Shown piece after piece: positions 27,156 to 35,484 of a stretch of 64,000 nucleotides of DNA; the stretch's first letter is position 1, and each line of letters begins with the position of its first letter. This stretch comes from Prochlorococcus_E sp000760215 (GTDB lineage Bacteria > Cyanobacteriota > Cyanobacteriia > PCC-6307 > Cyanobiaceae), in assembly GCF_047303175.1 (NCBI RefSeq), contig NZ_CP138945.1. One strand, written 5' to 3'. The notes beneath the pieces are model-generated. The model worked only from the letters and a program-made list of their open reading frames with translations, had not been told where the DNA came from and did not search any database. Both the position numbers and the translations under genes were made by a program.

Positions 27156-28361
27156 ATGACTCCTGAGCGGCTAGGACTGCTTTGGGGGGTGACAGTTTTT
27201 GCCGGAGCCGGGGCAAGACTTTTGTCTGCCCTTACTGGCTTCCCTGGTGTCGTCCTATTACTCCTTTCTGGGCTGTTAATAGGTCGTTCTGGCTTGGGAC
27301 TTGTTGAGCCTCTTGATTTAGGACAGGGGCTGGAAATTATCGTGGGATTACTTGTAAGCCTTGTCTTATTTGATGGTGGATTAAATCTTCGTCTTCCTGG
27401 AGACACGATAAAAACAACTGTTATTAGAATTTCGTTAATACGACTTTTTGTTTCTTTAGCAGCTATTTGGATTGCAGCTCATTTGCTTGCTGGACTGGCT
27501 TGGAATGTAGCTGCTGTATATAGTGCGATAGTTTTGGCGACTGGCCCTACTGTTGTAACACCATTAATTCAACAGATTCGATTGGCTTCACCTTTGGGAG
27601 ATGTTCTTGAAGCAGAAGGATTAGTTCTTGAGCCAATAGGGGCAGTTTTAGCCCTGCTTCTTCTTGAATTATTAGTTGGTGATCTTCATGGATGGAAGGA
27701 ATTGTTTTTTAGCCTATTAGCGCGATTAGGTGGGGGGGTTCTTATTGGTTTATTTGCTGGATGGATTCTTTCTGAAGCGCTAAGAAGAATAAAAACAGAA
27801 TCTGCTGTGGGAATTAGATTGCAAATAACGTTGGGAGTATTGTTTTTGCTGTATGGCATTTGTGAATGGATTTTGCCTGAATCAGGTTTGCCTGCTTCAG
27901 TTGCTGCAGGCTTTATTGTTGGGCGAAGTCCTTCTATTGAGGTTGATAAATTAGATGAATTAATAAGAGAGTTGGCTCAGCTTGCAATAACAATGCTTTT
28001 CCCACTACTTGCTGCAGATGTTTCTTGGAGTGAATTAAGTCCACTGGGTTGGGGTGGAATTAGTTGTGTTTTTGTTCTAATGGTTGTAGTTAGACCATTG
28101 GCTGTAAGCCTTGCCACTATTGGACTCCCATTGGATATAAGGCAACGTTTATTCCTTGGATGGTTAGCCCCTAGAGGCATTGTTACTGCAGCTGTTGCTT
28201 CTCTTTTCTCTATTCGTTTAGAACAAGCCGGAGTCCTTGGTGCTGGACGACTCCAAGGATTGGTCTTCTTAACGATTCTAATGACTGTAGGGATCCAAGG
28301 ATTAACAGCAAAACCCTTGGCAAAGAAATTAGGGTTACTTGCGGAAGATCAGACAAGTTGA
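27156..28361 (+). CDS. Sodium/proton antiporter-like protein (CPA1 family)
   Basis: A 401-residue membrane protein with about 12 helices. The cation/proton-antiporter pattern is visible: a second-helix LLLSGLLIGRSGLGLVEP, FDGGLNLRLPG (about 74-84), then the central ATGPTVVTPLIQQIRLASPL (about 128-147), where CPA1 proteins have the transport-site Asp region but here reads GPT. The end contains LGWLAPRGIVTAAVASL, characteristic of NhaP-like antiporters. The ion specificity is not known; in seawater Na+/H+ exchange is likely (inference). Confidence 0.88.
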   Translation: MTPERLGLLWGVTVFAGAGARLLSALTGFPGVVLLLLSGLLIGRSGLGLVEPLDLGQGLEIIVGLLVSLVLFDGGLNLRLPGDTIKTTVIRISLIRLFVSLAAIWIAAHLLAGLAWNVAAVYSAIVLATGPTVVTPLIQQIRLASPLGDVLEAEGLVLEPIGAVLALLLLELLVGDLHGWKELFFSLLARLGGGVLIGLFAGWILSEALRRIKTESAVGIRLQITLGVLFLLYGICEWILPESGLPASVAAGFIVGRSPSIEVDKLDELIRELAQLAITMLFPLLAADVSWSELSPLGWGGISCVFVLMVVVRPLAVSLATIGLPLDIRQRLFLGWLAPRGIVTAAVASLFSIRLEQAGVLGAGRLQGLVFLTILMTVGIQGLTAKPLAKKLGLLAEDQTS

Positions 28362-28372
28362 AGGATCATTAC

Positions 28373-29803
28373 TTATAGATGTTTTTTGATCCTGCTGATA
28401 TCTTCAGCTTTCATTGCAAGTAGGCTCCAAGATGCAATCAAGTCAGGACCTTGAATGCTCCCAAGTAAAGCTGCTCGAAGCGTTTTCATTATTAATCCTT
28501 TTTTGACCCCTAAGGATTTTGAACATTCAGATATGATTGATTTTGCGATTGCATGATCGATACCATCCCAGGGCGTTTTATCTAACTTTTCAGATATTTT
28601 GAGTAGGATTTTTTTTGCGTCTTCAATCTCTAATTGTTTTATTCCATCATCTTTTAGGCAAGGTTCCTCAAAGAAAACGCGGCTATGTTCGATGCCATCT
28701 TTTATAACTGTCATTGATGGGCCAATAAGTTGAGTGAGTTTTAGTCCCCAGTCTTTTGTTAGCAACTCCCATCCTTCTTCAATCCATAAAGGACTTAAGC
28801 ACTCCAATAGTTTTTCAGGAGACCAACTATGAATTTCTTGAGCATTTAGCCAATTTAGTTTTTCCCAGTCAAATTTTGCACCTGCTTTGTTTACTCGATC
28901 AAAATCAAATGCTTGAGATGATTCTTTTAAATTGAATCTTTCTCCCATCCCTTCAGGCGGAGACCACCCAAGAAGTGTCATGTAATTTGTCATAGCCTTT
29001 GAGGTGTAACCCATTTCCCTGAAATCACTAATAGAGGTGACTCCATCACGCTTTGATAACTTGCGACCGTTGGGATTAAGGATTAATGGAGTGTGTCCAA
29101 AAGTTGGTTGTTTTAGCTCTAGTGCTTTATAAAGGAGTATTTGCTTGGCTGTATTGGCAAGGTGGTCTTCACCACGGATTACATGTGTAATAGACATCTC
29201 AGCATCGTCTATTACAACAACTAAGTTATACAGAGGATCCCCAATTTCATTGGCAGGCGCTCTACGCGAAATAACCATATCTCCCCCAAGGTCTTTGCAG
29301 CTCCACTGCATTAATCCTCTAACCATGTCATTCCAATAAACTGATTCTTCATTCTCAATACGGAAACGTATTACTGAACTTCTACCTTCTTGAATGAATT
29401 GTGATTCTTGAGAGGGAGTGAGATCTCTATGACGGTTGTCATACTTAGGAGCCTGCCCAGCTTCTTTTTGAGCATCTCGCATTTCTTGAAGTTCTTTTTC
29501 AGTGGTGTAACACCTATATGCCATTCCTTTATCAAGTAACGAAATGATTGCTTTGCGATGGTCATCAATTCGATTGCTTTGAAAAATAGGTTCCTCATCC
29601 CATTTCAATCCAAGCCATTTAAGTCCTTCAAAGATATTCGAAGTAAATTTATCTTTGGACCTTTCTTTGTCTGTATCTTCTATTCGTATTAAAAACGAGC
29701 CATTGTTTTTACGTGCATATAACCAATTAAATAAAGCGGTGCGTGCTGTGCCTATATGAAAAAAACCTGTGGGACTTGGGGCTAGCCTTACTCTAACTTT
29801 CAA
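28373..29803 (-). CDS. gltX: Glutamyl-tRNA synthetase
   Basis: It charges tRNA-Glu with glutamate, for protein synthesis and, in cyanobacteria, as the start of tetrapyrrole synthesis through glutamyl-tRNA reductase. I start it at TTG 29803 (477 residues), where KVRVRLAPSPTGFFHIG gives the exact family N-terminus; the longer frame to 29851 would run into tRNA-Asp. The class I motifs are HIG (near residue 16) and KLSKRDG (near 247). No Shine-Dalgarno sequence is seen. Only 21 bases separate the tRNA-Asp 3' end from the start, so the gene is probably expressed from a tRNA-mRNA transcript. Confidence 0.95.
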   Translation of the reverse strand: MKVRVRLAPSPTGFFHIGTARTALFNWLYARKNNGSFLIRIEDTDKERSKDKFTSNIFEGLKWLGLKWDEEPIFQSNRIDDHRKAIISLLDKGMAYRCYTTEKELQEMRDAQKEAGQAPKYDNRHRDLTPSQESQFIQEGRSSVIRFRIENEESVYWNDMVRGLMQWSCKDLGGDMVISRRAPANEIGDPLYNLVVVIDDAEMSITHVIRGEDHLANTAKQILLYKALELKQPTFGHTPLILNPNGRKLSKRDGVTSISDFREMGYTSKAMTNYMTLLGWSPPEGMGERFNLKESSQAFDFDRVNKAGAKFDWEKLNWLNAQEIHSWSPEKLLECLSPLWIEEGWELLTKDWGLKLTQLIGPSMTVIKDGIEHSRVFFEEPCLKDDGIKQLEIEDAKKILLKISEKLDKTPWDGIDHAIAKSIISECSKSLGVKKGLIMKTLRAALLGSIQGPDLIASWSLLAMKAEDISRIKKHL

Positions 29804-29824
29804 GTGTTTTAATTGGTTTGGATA

Positions 29825-29898
29825 CGGGACCGACGGGATTCGAACCCGCAACTTCCGCCGTGACAGGGCGGTGCTCTAACCAGTTGAACTACGGTCCC
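29825..29898 (-). tRNA. tRNA-Asp (anticodon GTC)
   Basis: A 74-base cloverleaf. The acceptor arm GGGACCG pairs with CGGTCCC, with discriminator G. The anticodon loop CTGTCAC holds GTC, flanked by the CCGCC/GGCGG stem, and the T arm contains GGGTTCGAATCCC. CCA is not encoded. It lies just upstream of gltX on the same strand. Confidence 0.97.
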
Positions 29899-30072
29899 AG
29901 GATTTAGAAGACTTCCTTTAAAGCTTCCTGGATGGTCAATGCCTTATGTCTGGCAAGAGAACTATCAACCTATCACTTTACTGGCGCCAACCTTTAAAGA
30001 AAAAACAAGATCAAAGGTTCTTATTCTCTTTTAAAAATTTAATTTTTTATAAAGAGAATGAATTCTTTGAAA

Positions 30073-30261
30073 TTATGGACGGAACCCAGCAGGCTCAATG
30101 AGACGTACTTGATTCCCTCTAGCTGTGAATTCTCGGCCTTGATCACTTTGGACTACAACTCGACCACCAGATTTGACTCGTATTACACGTGCCCTAACCC
30201 AGCCAAGAGCGGCAGACTCAAGGACTTTTACTACATCGCCAGGTTGAAGATCTAACTCCAT
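30073..30261 (-). CDS. Small conserved cyanobacterial protein
   Basis: A 62-residue protein starting at the ATG at 30261. The open frame continues upstream to 30327, but that part lies inside tRNA-Trp. The sequence looks like a small beta-barrel (SH3/KOW-like): LQPGDVVKVLESAALGWVRA then VIRVKSGGRVVVQSDQGREF and RLIEPAGF. It is located between tRNA-Trp and tRNA-Asp in a translation cluster. The function is unknown to me; a nucleic-acid or ribosome role is a guess from fold and context. Confidence 0.75.
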   Translation of the reverse strand: MELDLQPGDVVKVLESAALGWVRARVIRVKSGGRVVVQSDQGREFTARGNQVRLIEPAGFRP

Positions 30262-30297
30262 TCGTAAAAGGAAGAAACTGCTGAAAGGGTTGTAGAA

Positions 30298-30370
30298 CGC
30301 GCCGTGGAGGACTTGAACCCCCGACATCAGGTTTTGGAGACCTGCGTTCTACCAACTGAACTAACGGCGC
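30298..30370 (-). tRNA. tRNA-Trp (anticodon CCA)
   Basis: A 73-base cloverleaf. The acceptor arm GCGCCGT pairs with ACGGCGC, with discriminator G. The anticodon stem is CAGGT/ACCTG around loop CTCCAAA, giving CCA. The T arm is GGGGGTTCAAGTCCTCC with a slightly imperfect stem. CCA is not encoded. It lies 61 bases downstream of rplS on the same strand. Confidence 0.96.
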
Positions 30371-30431
30371 ATTATAGATGCCCTAGTACCAATTTGTGAT
30401 ATTGGTATTTGGATTGAACGAGGTCGAAACC

Positions 30432-30917
30432 TCAGCGATCGAAGCGCTGCTTTACTCGAGTCGCTTTACCAACTCGATCTCGCAGATAAAAGAGCTTCGC
30501 TCTTCTTACTTTACCTCGACGCTCAACTTTTATAGAAGCAACTTGGGGGCTATGAACCATAAAGACTCTTTCAACACCTACTCCTTGGAAAATGCGACGA
30601 ACAGTAATAGTTTGATTTACACCCCCGTGGCGTTTAGAAATAACCACACCCTCATAAGGTTGAACCCTTTCTTTGTTCCCTTCACTTATGCGAACTCCAA
30701 CACGTACTGTGTCCCCCACATAGACTTCAGGAACCTTCTTTTTTTGTTGAGATTTCTCAAACATATCAATGAGTCCTTGAGGGGTCAATATTTGCTTTTT
30801 ATTAGACCCAGATGACTTTTTGTCATTGACTTTTTCTGCAATGGCAGTGGAGGCATCATTACTCATTTTGTTGTTTTCTCCTTCTCCAGGAGGATTATTC
30901 TTTAAGTCTTCTGTCAT
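30432..30917 (-). CDS. rplS: 50S ribosomal protein L19 (bL19) with N-terminal extension
   Basis: A structural protein at the 30S-50S interface. The L19 core of about 110 residues runs from VPEVYVGDTVRVGVRI (about 62) to the C-terminal RVGKATRVKQRF, including GVVISKRHGG and VFMVHSPQ. Ahead of it are about 45 polar, Lys/Asn/Ser-rich residues, more than in most bacteria; an internal ATG at residue 18 could shorten this. It is the first gene of the minus-strand cluster that continues with tRNA-Trp, the small conserved protein, tRNA-Asp and gltX. Confidence 0.96.
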   Translation of the reverse strand: MTEDLKNNPPGEGENNKMSNDASTAIAEKVNDKKSSGSNKKQILTPQGLIDMFEKSQQKKKVPEVYVGDTVRVGVRISEGNKERVQPYEGVVISKRHGGVNQTITVRRIFQGVGVERVFMVHSPQVASIKVERRGKVRRAKLFYLRDRVGKATRVKQRFDR

Positions 30918-31361
30918 CCCAAATTAGATTTACTTGTCGAAGGTTTATTGTAACTGTTCATAAATCATTTTTAGATGATTTTTGCTTTTTGTTTTAGGAA
31001 AGGGCTTTTTAAAAGCCTTTTCAAGTTTGATTAGGAGAGGCGAGATTCGAATCACTTTGTATGTAAGTCAGGAATGGAAGGTTTAAAGCCATTTTGCCTT
31101 TCTAAAAATTATGAAACTCTGATTTTTGTTGAAGTCAGCTTTGTCTTTCTCTTGTTAACAAGCAGTAATTTTTATTGACCTCACAATAAAAATAAAGTGA
31201 TTATCCATTGCCAATAGAGAGAAAATTGATTAAGCCTTTGAGGTGATCTCATCTTGGTAAGTTGATGTAAATTTCAATATTGATAGTTTGGCCTTACAGT
31301 TATAAGCAAATTCTAATGAGGAGCTTCTAGCTCATTAGATCTGTTTTTATTTTTTCTCGGC
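30918..31361. other. 444-base intergenic region between rplS and map
   Basis: It holds the promoter regions of the divergent rplS and map genes and several inverted repeats. One is a hairpin at 30999-31021 (AAAGGGCTTTT paired with AAAAGCCTTT), another an AT-rich hairpin at 30962-30982, and a third the terminator-like element at 31313-31356, annotated separately. There is no reading frame of note. A GATTCGAATC at 31048-31057 resembles a T arm but has no tRNA around it. Confidence 0.6.
31313..31356 (+). terminator. Terminator-like hairpin just before map
   Basis: CTAATGAG (31313-31320) pairs perfectly with CTCATTAG (31331-31338) around a 10-base loop, followed within five bases by T5-A-T6. On the plus strand this is a plausible intrinsic terminator, although the stem is AT-rich. 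It ends only 5 bases before the ATG of map, so it could end a small upstream RNA or attenuate map. Confidence 0.45.
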
Positions 31362-32198
31362 ATGAACAAACTTTTCGCCGATTTGCTTGCATCATCTTCA
31401 CAACCTTCCAAAAATGATGGTCCTCGCATCCAACAAAGAAGAGGTGTTGAAATTAAATCTTCTAGAGAAATTCAAATCATGCGTAAGTCCAGTCAGATTG
31501 TTGCGACAGTGCTTCGTGAAATAAATGAAATGGTTCAACCAGGTATGACCACAGGGGATCTTGATAAATTTGCTGAGCTGAGAATAAAAGATATGGGAGC
31601 AATTCCAAGTTTTAAGGGGTATCATGGCTTCCCTGCAAGCATCTGTGCCAGTATTAATAATGAGGTTGTACATGGCATCCCTAATTCCAGAAGAGTTATT
31701 AAATCAGGCGATTTATTGAAGGTTGATACTGGTGCTTTTTATGAGGGTTATCATGGTGATAGCTGCATAACTATTTGTGTTGGTGATGTTTCTGATGAGG
31801 CAAAGAAATTAAGTCGAGTTGCACAAGAATCACTTATGTTGGGCTTATCGCAAATAAAAGCTAAAAATACCTTGTTAGATATCGCTGCAGCAATAGAAGA
31901 TAATGTAAAAAAGAATGGATTTAGTGTTGTCGAAGATTACACAGGACATGGTGTAGGTAAAAATCTTCATGAAGAACCTTCAGTGTTTAATTTCCGTACG
32001 AATGATTTGCCAAATGTTACTTTGAGATCAGGGATGACGTTAGCTGTAGAGCCAATACTTAACTCTGGGAGTAAGCGTTGTAGAACGCTTCGTGATAGAT
32101 GGACTGTTGTAACTGTAGATGGCAGTTTGTCCGCTCAATGGGAACATACTATTTTAGTAACTAATGATGGTTGCGAAATATTGACTGACCGAGGTTGA
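31362..32198 (+). CDS. map: Methionine aminopeptidase (type I)
   Basis: It removes the initiator Met from nascent proteins. The 278-residue protein has the five-ligand dinuclear metal centre: Asp in KVDTGAF, Asp in HGDSC, His in GHGVGKNLHEEP, Glu in LAVEPIL and Glu in QWEHTI. The catalytic His lies in FHGFP-like KGYHGFPASIC. About 30 residues precede the conserved catalytic domain, which begins near EIKSSREIQIMRKSS. It is convergent with an SDR gene. Confidence 0.96.
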   Translation: MNKLFADLLASSSQPSKNDGPRIQQRRGVEIKSSREIQIMRKSSQIVATVLREINEMVQPGMTTGDLDKFAELRIKDMGAIPSFKGYHGFPASICASINNEVVHGIPNSRRVIKSGDLLKVDTGAFYEGYHGDSCITICVGDVSDEAKKLSRVAQESLMLGLSQIKAKNTLLDIAAAIEDNVKKNGFSVVEDYTGHGVGKNLHEEPSVFNFRTNDLPNVTLRSGMTLAVEPILNSGSKRCRTLRDRWTVVTVDGSLSAQWEHTILVTNDGCEILTDRG

Positions 32199-32227
32199 AA
32201 TTAAAGAAAATTAATTCTTCATTGATC

Positions 32228-32971
32228 TTATTCTTTTTCTTTAAACAGTTGAAAGTATAAACTTCTTAAAAGTTCAACCATTGGCATTATTAAATAAGTC
32301 AAAGGGTTAGGACTAATGATAATTAACCTATTTGAAATTGATGTTGCCTTTTGTATGATTTGACCAGCAACCGTATTTGCATTCATTATCCCAATAGGAT
32401 TTAATTGTGATTTAAAAGGGCCTAATATTATTTTTCTAATTATTAATCTTTTTTTTTGTTTATTTGTTAGGGAATTGTTCTTAAAGCTAACTAATTGGCC
32501 AATTAATCTTTTGCTGATTTCATAGGAAGGGCTTAAGGCTGGTTGGATTTCGGCTTCAGAAGTGTTTATCCAAATTTCTCTTGCAGTGCTATCGATAGTC
32601 TGACTTGATAGTGCCTTTTCAAAATATTCAATTAATCGCCAATTGCTTAAAGCATTTACTTCTATTGCTTTATTCAGTCCATCTAAATCTAGGTTCCCAC
32701 CAGGGTTGATTCCATGATTCAGTATGAGGACATCTAAACCTTTGAAAACCTCCTCTAGTTTCCTCTCTTCACCACATTCCCATTGGATCCATTTATTTGG
32801 ACCTTTAGCAGAATCAAATGTTTGAGTTGTTGATCCATGTGTAAGCCCAATTACAAAAGATCCTTTAGATCTGAGTTCTGTTGACAAGGCCATGCCCAGA
32901 CTTCCTGAAGCCCCTGTGATTCCTATTCGACGATTCTTCCAAATACTCTTAGTTGGTTCTACTTGGATCAT
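32228..32971 (-). CDS. Short-chain dehydrogenase/reductase family protein
   Basis: A 247-residue SDR protein. The cofactor motif GITGASGSLGMAL (about 18-30) has the GxxxGxLG pattern, NHG (about 86-88) replaces the usual NNAG, and the active-site pair is Tyr-xxx-Lys in SYEISK (about 157-162), preceded by INTSEAE. The C-terminal part contains a hydrophobic stretch (SNRLIIISPNPLTYLIMPMVELL) that may touch the membrane. The substrate is unknown. In the family, such proteins act on sugars, fatty acids or pigments; the neighbours do not decide. Confidence 0.8.
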   Translation of the reverse strand: MIQVEPTKSIWKNRRIGITGASGSLGMALSTELRSKGSFVIGLTHGSTTQTFDSAKGPNKWIQWECGEERKLEEVFKGLDVLILNHGINPGGNLDLDGLNKAIEVNALSNWRLIEYFEKALSSQTIDSTAREIWINTSEAEIQPALSPSYEISKRLIGQLVSFKNNSLTNKQKKRLIIRKIILGPFKSQLNPIGIMNANTVAGQIIQKATSISNRLIIISPNPLTYLIMPMVELLRSLYFQLFKEKE

Positions 32972-33148
32972 TTTGGTCTAATTACAGATAATCCATTGGA
33001 AAAATTTTATATTTTGATGTGATTGAACCTATGGGAAATCAACATTAGGTAATTTAATTCATTTAATCTCAAATTATTTTGCCAAATACTATTCATAAGT
33101 CTCAATATAAGATTAAGATTAGCCAGGTCTGATAAAAGGAGTCAGCTC

Positions 33149-34255
33149 ATGGCTAAGACCTTAATGATTGGGTCTTGCGAGCCATTCAGTGGTAAGTCAG
33201 CTTTGACATTGGGAATTGCTAGGCATTTAAAGTCTTGCAATATCCCAGTACGCTTTGGGAAGCCTTTGGCTACTAGCCTTGAGTTTGATAGTGAAAACAA
33301 TTTATCTCCTCCATTCATAGACGATGATGTGCGTTTTATTGGCTCAATTATTGGCTTAAGCGAAGATAATTTGATTCCTTCTGTTGATTTTATAGCCCCA
33401 ATAAGTGCAGAAAAACGTCTTGCAGAATCTTGTCTTGATCCTCTAGATGGATTCACTCTTCTGAAAAACAAACTTAACGACTCTTTTAAAGGATTAAATA
33501 TTCTTGAAGCAGCTGGCACTATTAATGAAGGATTGCTTTATGGATTAAGCCTTGCTCAACTTGCTAAAGATTTTGATGCAAAGGTTTTGTTGGTTCATTT
33601 ATGGAAAGATTCTCGAAGTGTTGATTCTTTATTGGCAGCTAAGAAAGAACTTGGAGAAACTCTTTTGGGAGTTGTGTTAAATGCTGTTACACCAGATGAA
33701 GTGAAAGATCTTGAACATAACGTTGTCCCAGCGTTGCGAAAACTTGGAGTGGATGTTTTTGGCGTCATGCCAAGATCGCCTCTCCTTCGAAGTGTCACCG
33801 TGGAAGAATTAGTAAGACGTCTTGATGCACGAGTTATTTGTTGCTCAGAGAGGCTTGAGTTAATGGTTGAAACTTTAAGTATTGGAGCAATGAGTGTAAA
33901 CTCTGCAATGGAATTTTTCCGTAAAAGGAGGAATATGGCTGTTGTAACAGGTGCTGATAGAACTGATATTCAACTAGCAGCTTTAGAAGCTTCGACCCAG
34001 TGCCTTATCCTTACAGGAGCTGGCGAGCCATTGCCCCAACTAATTAATAGAGCTGAAGAGCTGGAGGTCCCTTTATTAAAGGTTGATACAGATACTCTCT
34101 CAACAGTTGAAGTAATTGAGCATGCTTTTGGACATGTTCGCTTGCATGAATCTGTCAAAGCTTCTTATGCATTTCGTCTGGTTGATGAGCATTGTGACTT
34201 GGAAAGATTATTTGGGTTTTTTAGCATTCCTTCCAAATCCGCTGATCATTGCTAA
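33149..34255 (+). CDS. BioD-like P-loop NTPase with DRTGG domain
   Basis: A 368-residue protein. The N-terminal half is a P-loop domain of the dethiobiotin synthetase/cobyrinic acid synthase kind: GSCEPFSGKSALT (about 8-20) as Walker A, and LNILEAAGT followed by LLVHLWKDSRS. The C-terminal half has the DRTGG-type domain (NMAVVTGADRTDIQLAALE, about 254-272). Together this is the N-terminal regulatory half of long phosphotransacetylases, but without the catalytic Pta domain. A ribosome site AAAGGAG ends 7 bases before the ATG. The function is unknown, perhaps sensing or ligating a nucleotide or acid. Confidence 0.82.
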   Translation: MAKTLMIGSCEPFSGKSALTLGIARHLKSCNIPVRFGKPLATSLEFDSENNLSPPFIDDDVRFIGSIIGLSEDNLIPSVDFIAPISAEKRLAESCLDPLDGFTLLKNKLNDSFKGLNILEAAGTINEGLLYGLSLAQLAKDFDAKVLLVHLWKDSRSVDSLLAAKKELGETLLGVVLNAVTPDEVKDLEHNVVPALRKLGVDVFGVMPRSPLLRSVTVEELVRRLDARVICCSERLELMVETLSIGAMSVNSAMEFFRKRRNMAVVTGADRTDIQLAALEASTQCLILTGAGEPLPQLINRAEELEVPLLKVDTDTLSTVEVIEHAFGHVRLHESVKASYAFRLVDEHCDLERLFGFFSIPSKSADHC

Positions 34256-34282
34256 TTTCAAATTAATCATGAGAGAATCTCT

Positions 34283-34801
34283 TTGAGACGTAGTCAATCT
34301 CTAGATCTACCTCAAATAGGTCGTATAGATACTTTGGCTAAAGAATTAGCCTTGTTACAAGATAATGGTAAAAGGAGAATAGCCTTCTTGGGCAGCAGGC
34401 ATGTGCCTGTGGTGACAATCCATTTGGTGGAATTGATTGCGAGGTCATTGGCTCAAGAAGGTCATTCTTTGGTTACATCCGGTTCACAAGGTGTAAATGC
34501 TGCTGTGATTAGAGCTGTTTTGGAAGTAGACCCCTCGTTGATAACTGTTTTGTTGCCACAAAGTCTAAATCGTCAGCCTCCTGAAATCTGCAACTTACTT
34601 GAAAAGGTTTTACATCTAATAGAGAAGCCTGATAATGATGACTTGTCATTGCCAATGGCCAGTAGCCTATGCAACCAAGAAATAATAAATCGTTCTGATC
34701 AACTTATTTGTTTTGCTTTTCATGATAGTGAAACTTTATTAAGCAGCTGCCATAGTGCTGAAGATATGGGCAAAGTGGTTAGTTTATTGTTCTTTGATTA
34801 G
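34283..34801 (+). CDS. DprA/LOG-like Rossmann-fold protein
   Basis: A 172-residue protein that resembles the Rossmann fold of the DNA-processing protein A (DprA) and lysine-decarboxylase-like families. The pattern is KRRIAFLGSRHVP (about 30-42), a Ser/Gly loop TSGSQGVNAAVIRA (about 64-77), LPMASSLCNQEIINRSDQLICFAFHDSET and a final CHSAEDMGKVV. It is shorter than DprA and has no obvious winged-helix domain. The start is TTG 34283, since the in-frame N-terminus has no ATG. It lies 27 bases after the BioD/DRTGG gene. Confidence 0.72.
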   Translation: MRRSQSLDLPQIGRIDTLAKELALLQDNGKRRIAFLGSRHVPVVTIHLVELIARSLAQEGHSLVTSGSQGVNAAVIRAVLEVDPSLITVLLPQSLNRQPPEICNLLEKVLHLIEKPDNDDLSLPMASSLCNQEIINRSDQLICFAFHDSETLLSSCHSAEDMGKVVSLLFFD

Positions 34802-34914
34802 ATCCTTTTACTAAAAAGATAATGATATGAGAGAAACTATTCTTTTTATCAGAATTTTTGATTGAAAGTTGTGTAATTCTTTTATACTTAAAAAAATAAT
34901 TACTTTCTCTTTTT

Positions 34915-35412
34915 ATGCCAGCATCTTATTCGTTTGACGTTGTCTCTGATTTTGATCGTCAAGAGCTGGTTAATGCAATTGATCAAATTCAAAGAGAAAT
35001 TTCTCAAAGATATGACCTAAAAGATTCAAGTACGGAAATCAGTCTTGAGGATGAGGAGATTATTATTGTGACCTCTAGTGATATGACATTAAAGGCTGTG
35101 GGGGATATCCTTTTACAAAAGGCTACTAAAAGAAAACTCTCGTTAAAGATTTTTGATTTTCATGAACCTGAAAAATCTTCGGGTAATAGGGTTAAGCAGA
35201 GAATTATCTTACGGAAAGGTCTTAGTCAAGATCTGGCAAAGAATTTGAGCAAAGCTATTCGTGATGAGCTTAAAAAAGTTAGTGCTTCAATACAAGGCAA
35301 CAGTATAAGAATTACCGGAAAGAGTAAAGATGAATTACAGTTGGCAATTGCAATACTTAAGAAAAAAGAGGATGAGCTTGAAATTCCATTACAGTTTGAA
35401 AACTATAGGTAA
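34915..35412 (+). CDS. YajQ family nucleotide-binding protein (UPF0234)
   Basis: A 165-residue protein of the YajQ family, two RNP-like ferredoxin folds. Family motifs are SYSFDVVSDFDRQELVNA (about 4-21), RYDLKDS (about 37-43) and KDELQLAIAILKK near the C-terminus. Family members bind nucleotides; some bind cyclic di-GMP and act as regulators. The start ATG gives the family's exact N-terminus. It is not obviously in an operon. Confidence 0.93.
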   Translation: MPASYSFDVVSDFDRQELVNAIDQIQREISQRYDLKDSSTEISLEDEEIIIVTSSDMTLKAVGDILLQKATKRKLSLKIFDFHEPEKSSGNRVKQRIILRKGLSQDLAKNLSKAIRDELKKVSASIQGNSIRITGKSKDELQLAIAILKKKEDELEIPLQFENYR

Positions 35413-35484
35413 ATTGTTTAATCTCTATGTATTCTTTAGCTGATATTAATTTATCATTTAGCCATAATTTATTCATTAGGCTAA

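Noticed and set aside
26959..27159. 66-codon ORF between hli and the antiporter gene
   Set aside because: Low-complexity aromatic residues, no ribosome site, and its end overlaps the antiporter start in another frame.
29804..29851. Longer gltX frame starting at 29851
   Set aside because: It would run into the tRNA-Asp gene and adds residues not found in the family.
30396..30815. 139-codon plus-strand ORF over rplS
   Set aside because: Antisense shadow of rplS, which has clear L19 homology.
31048..31057. GATTCGAATC resembling a tRNA T arm
   Set aside because: No acceptor, D or anticodon arms can be formed around it.
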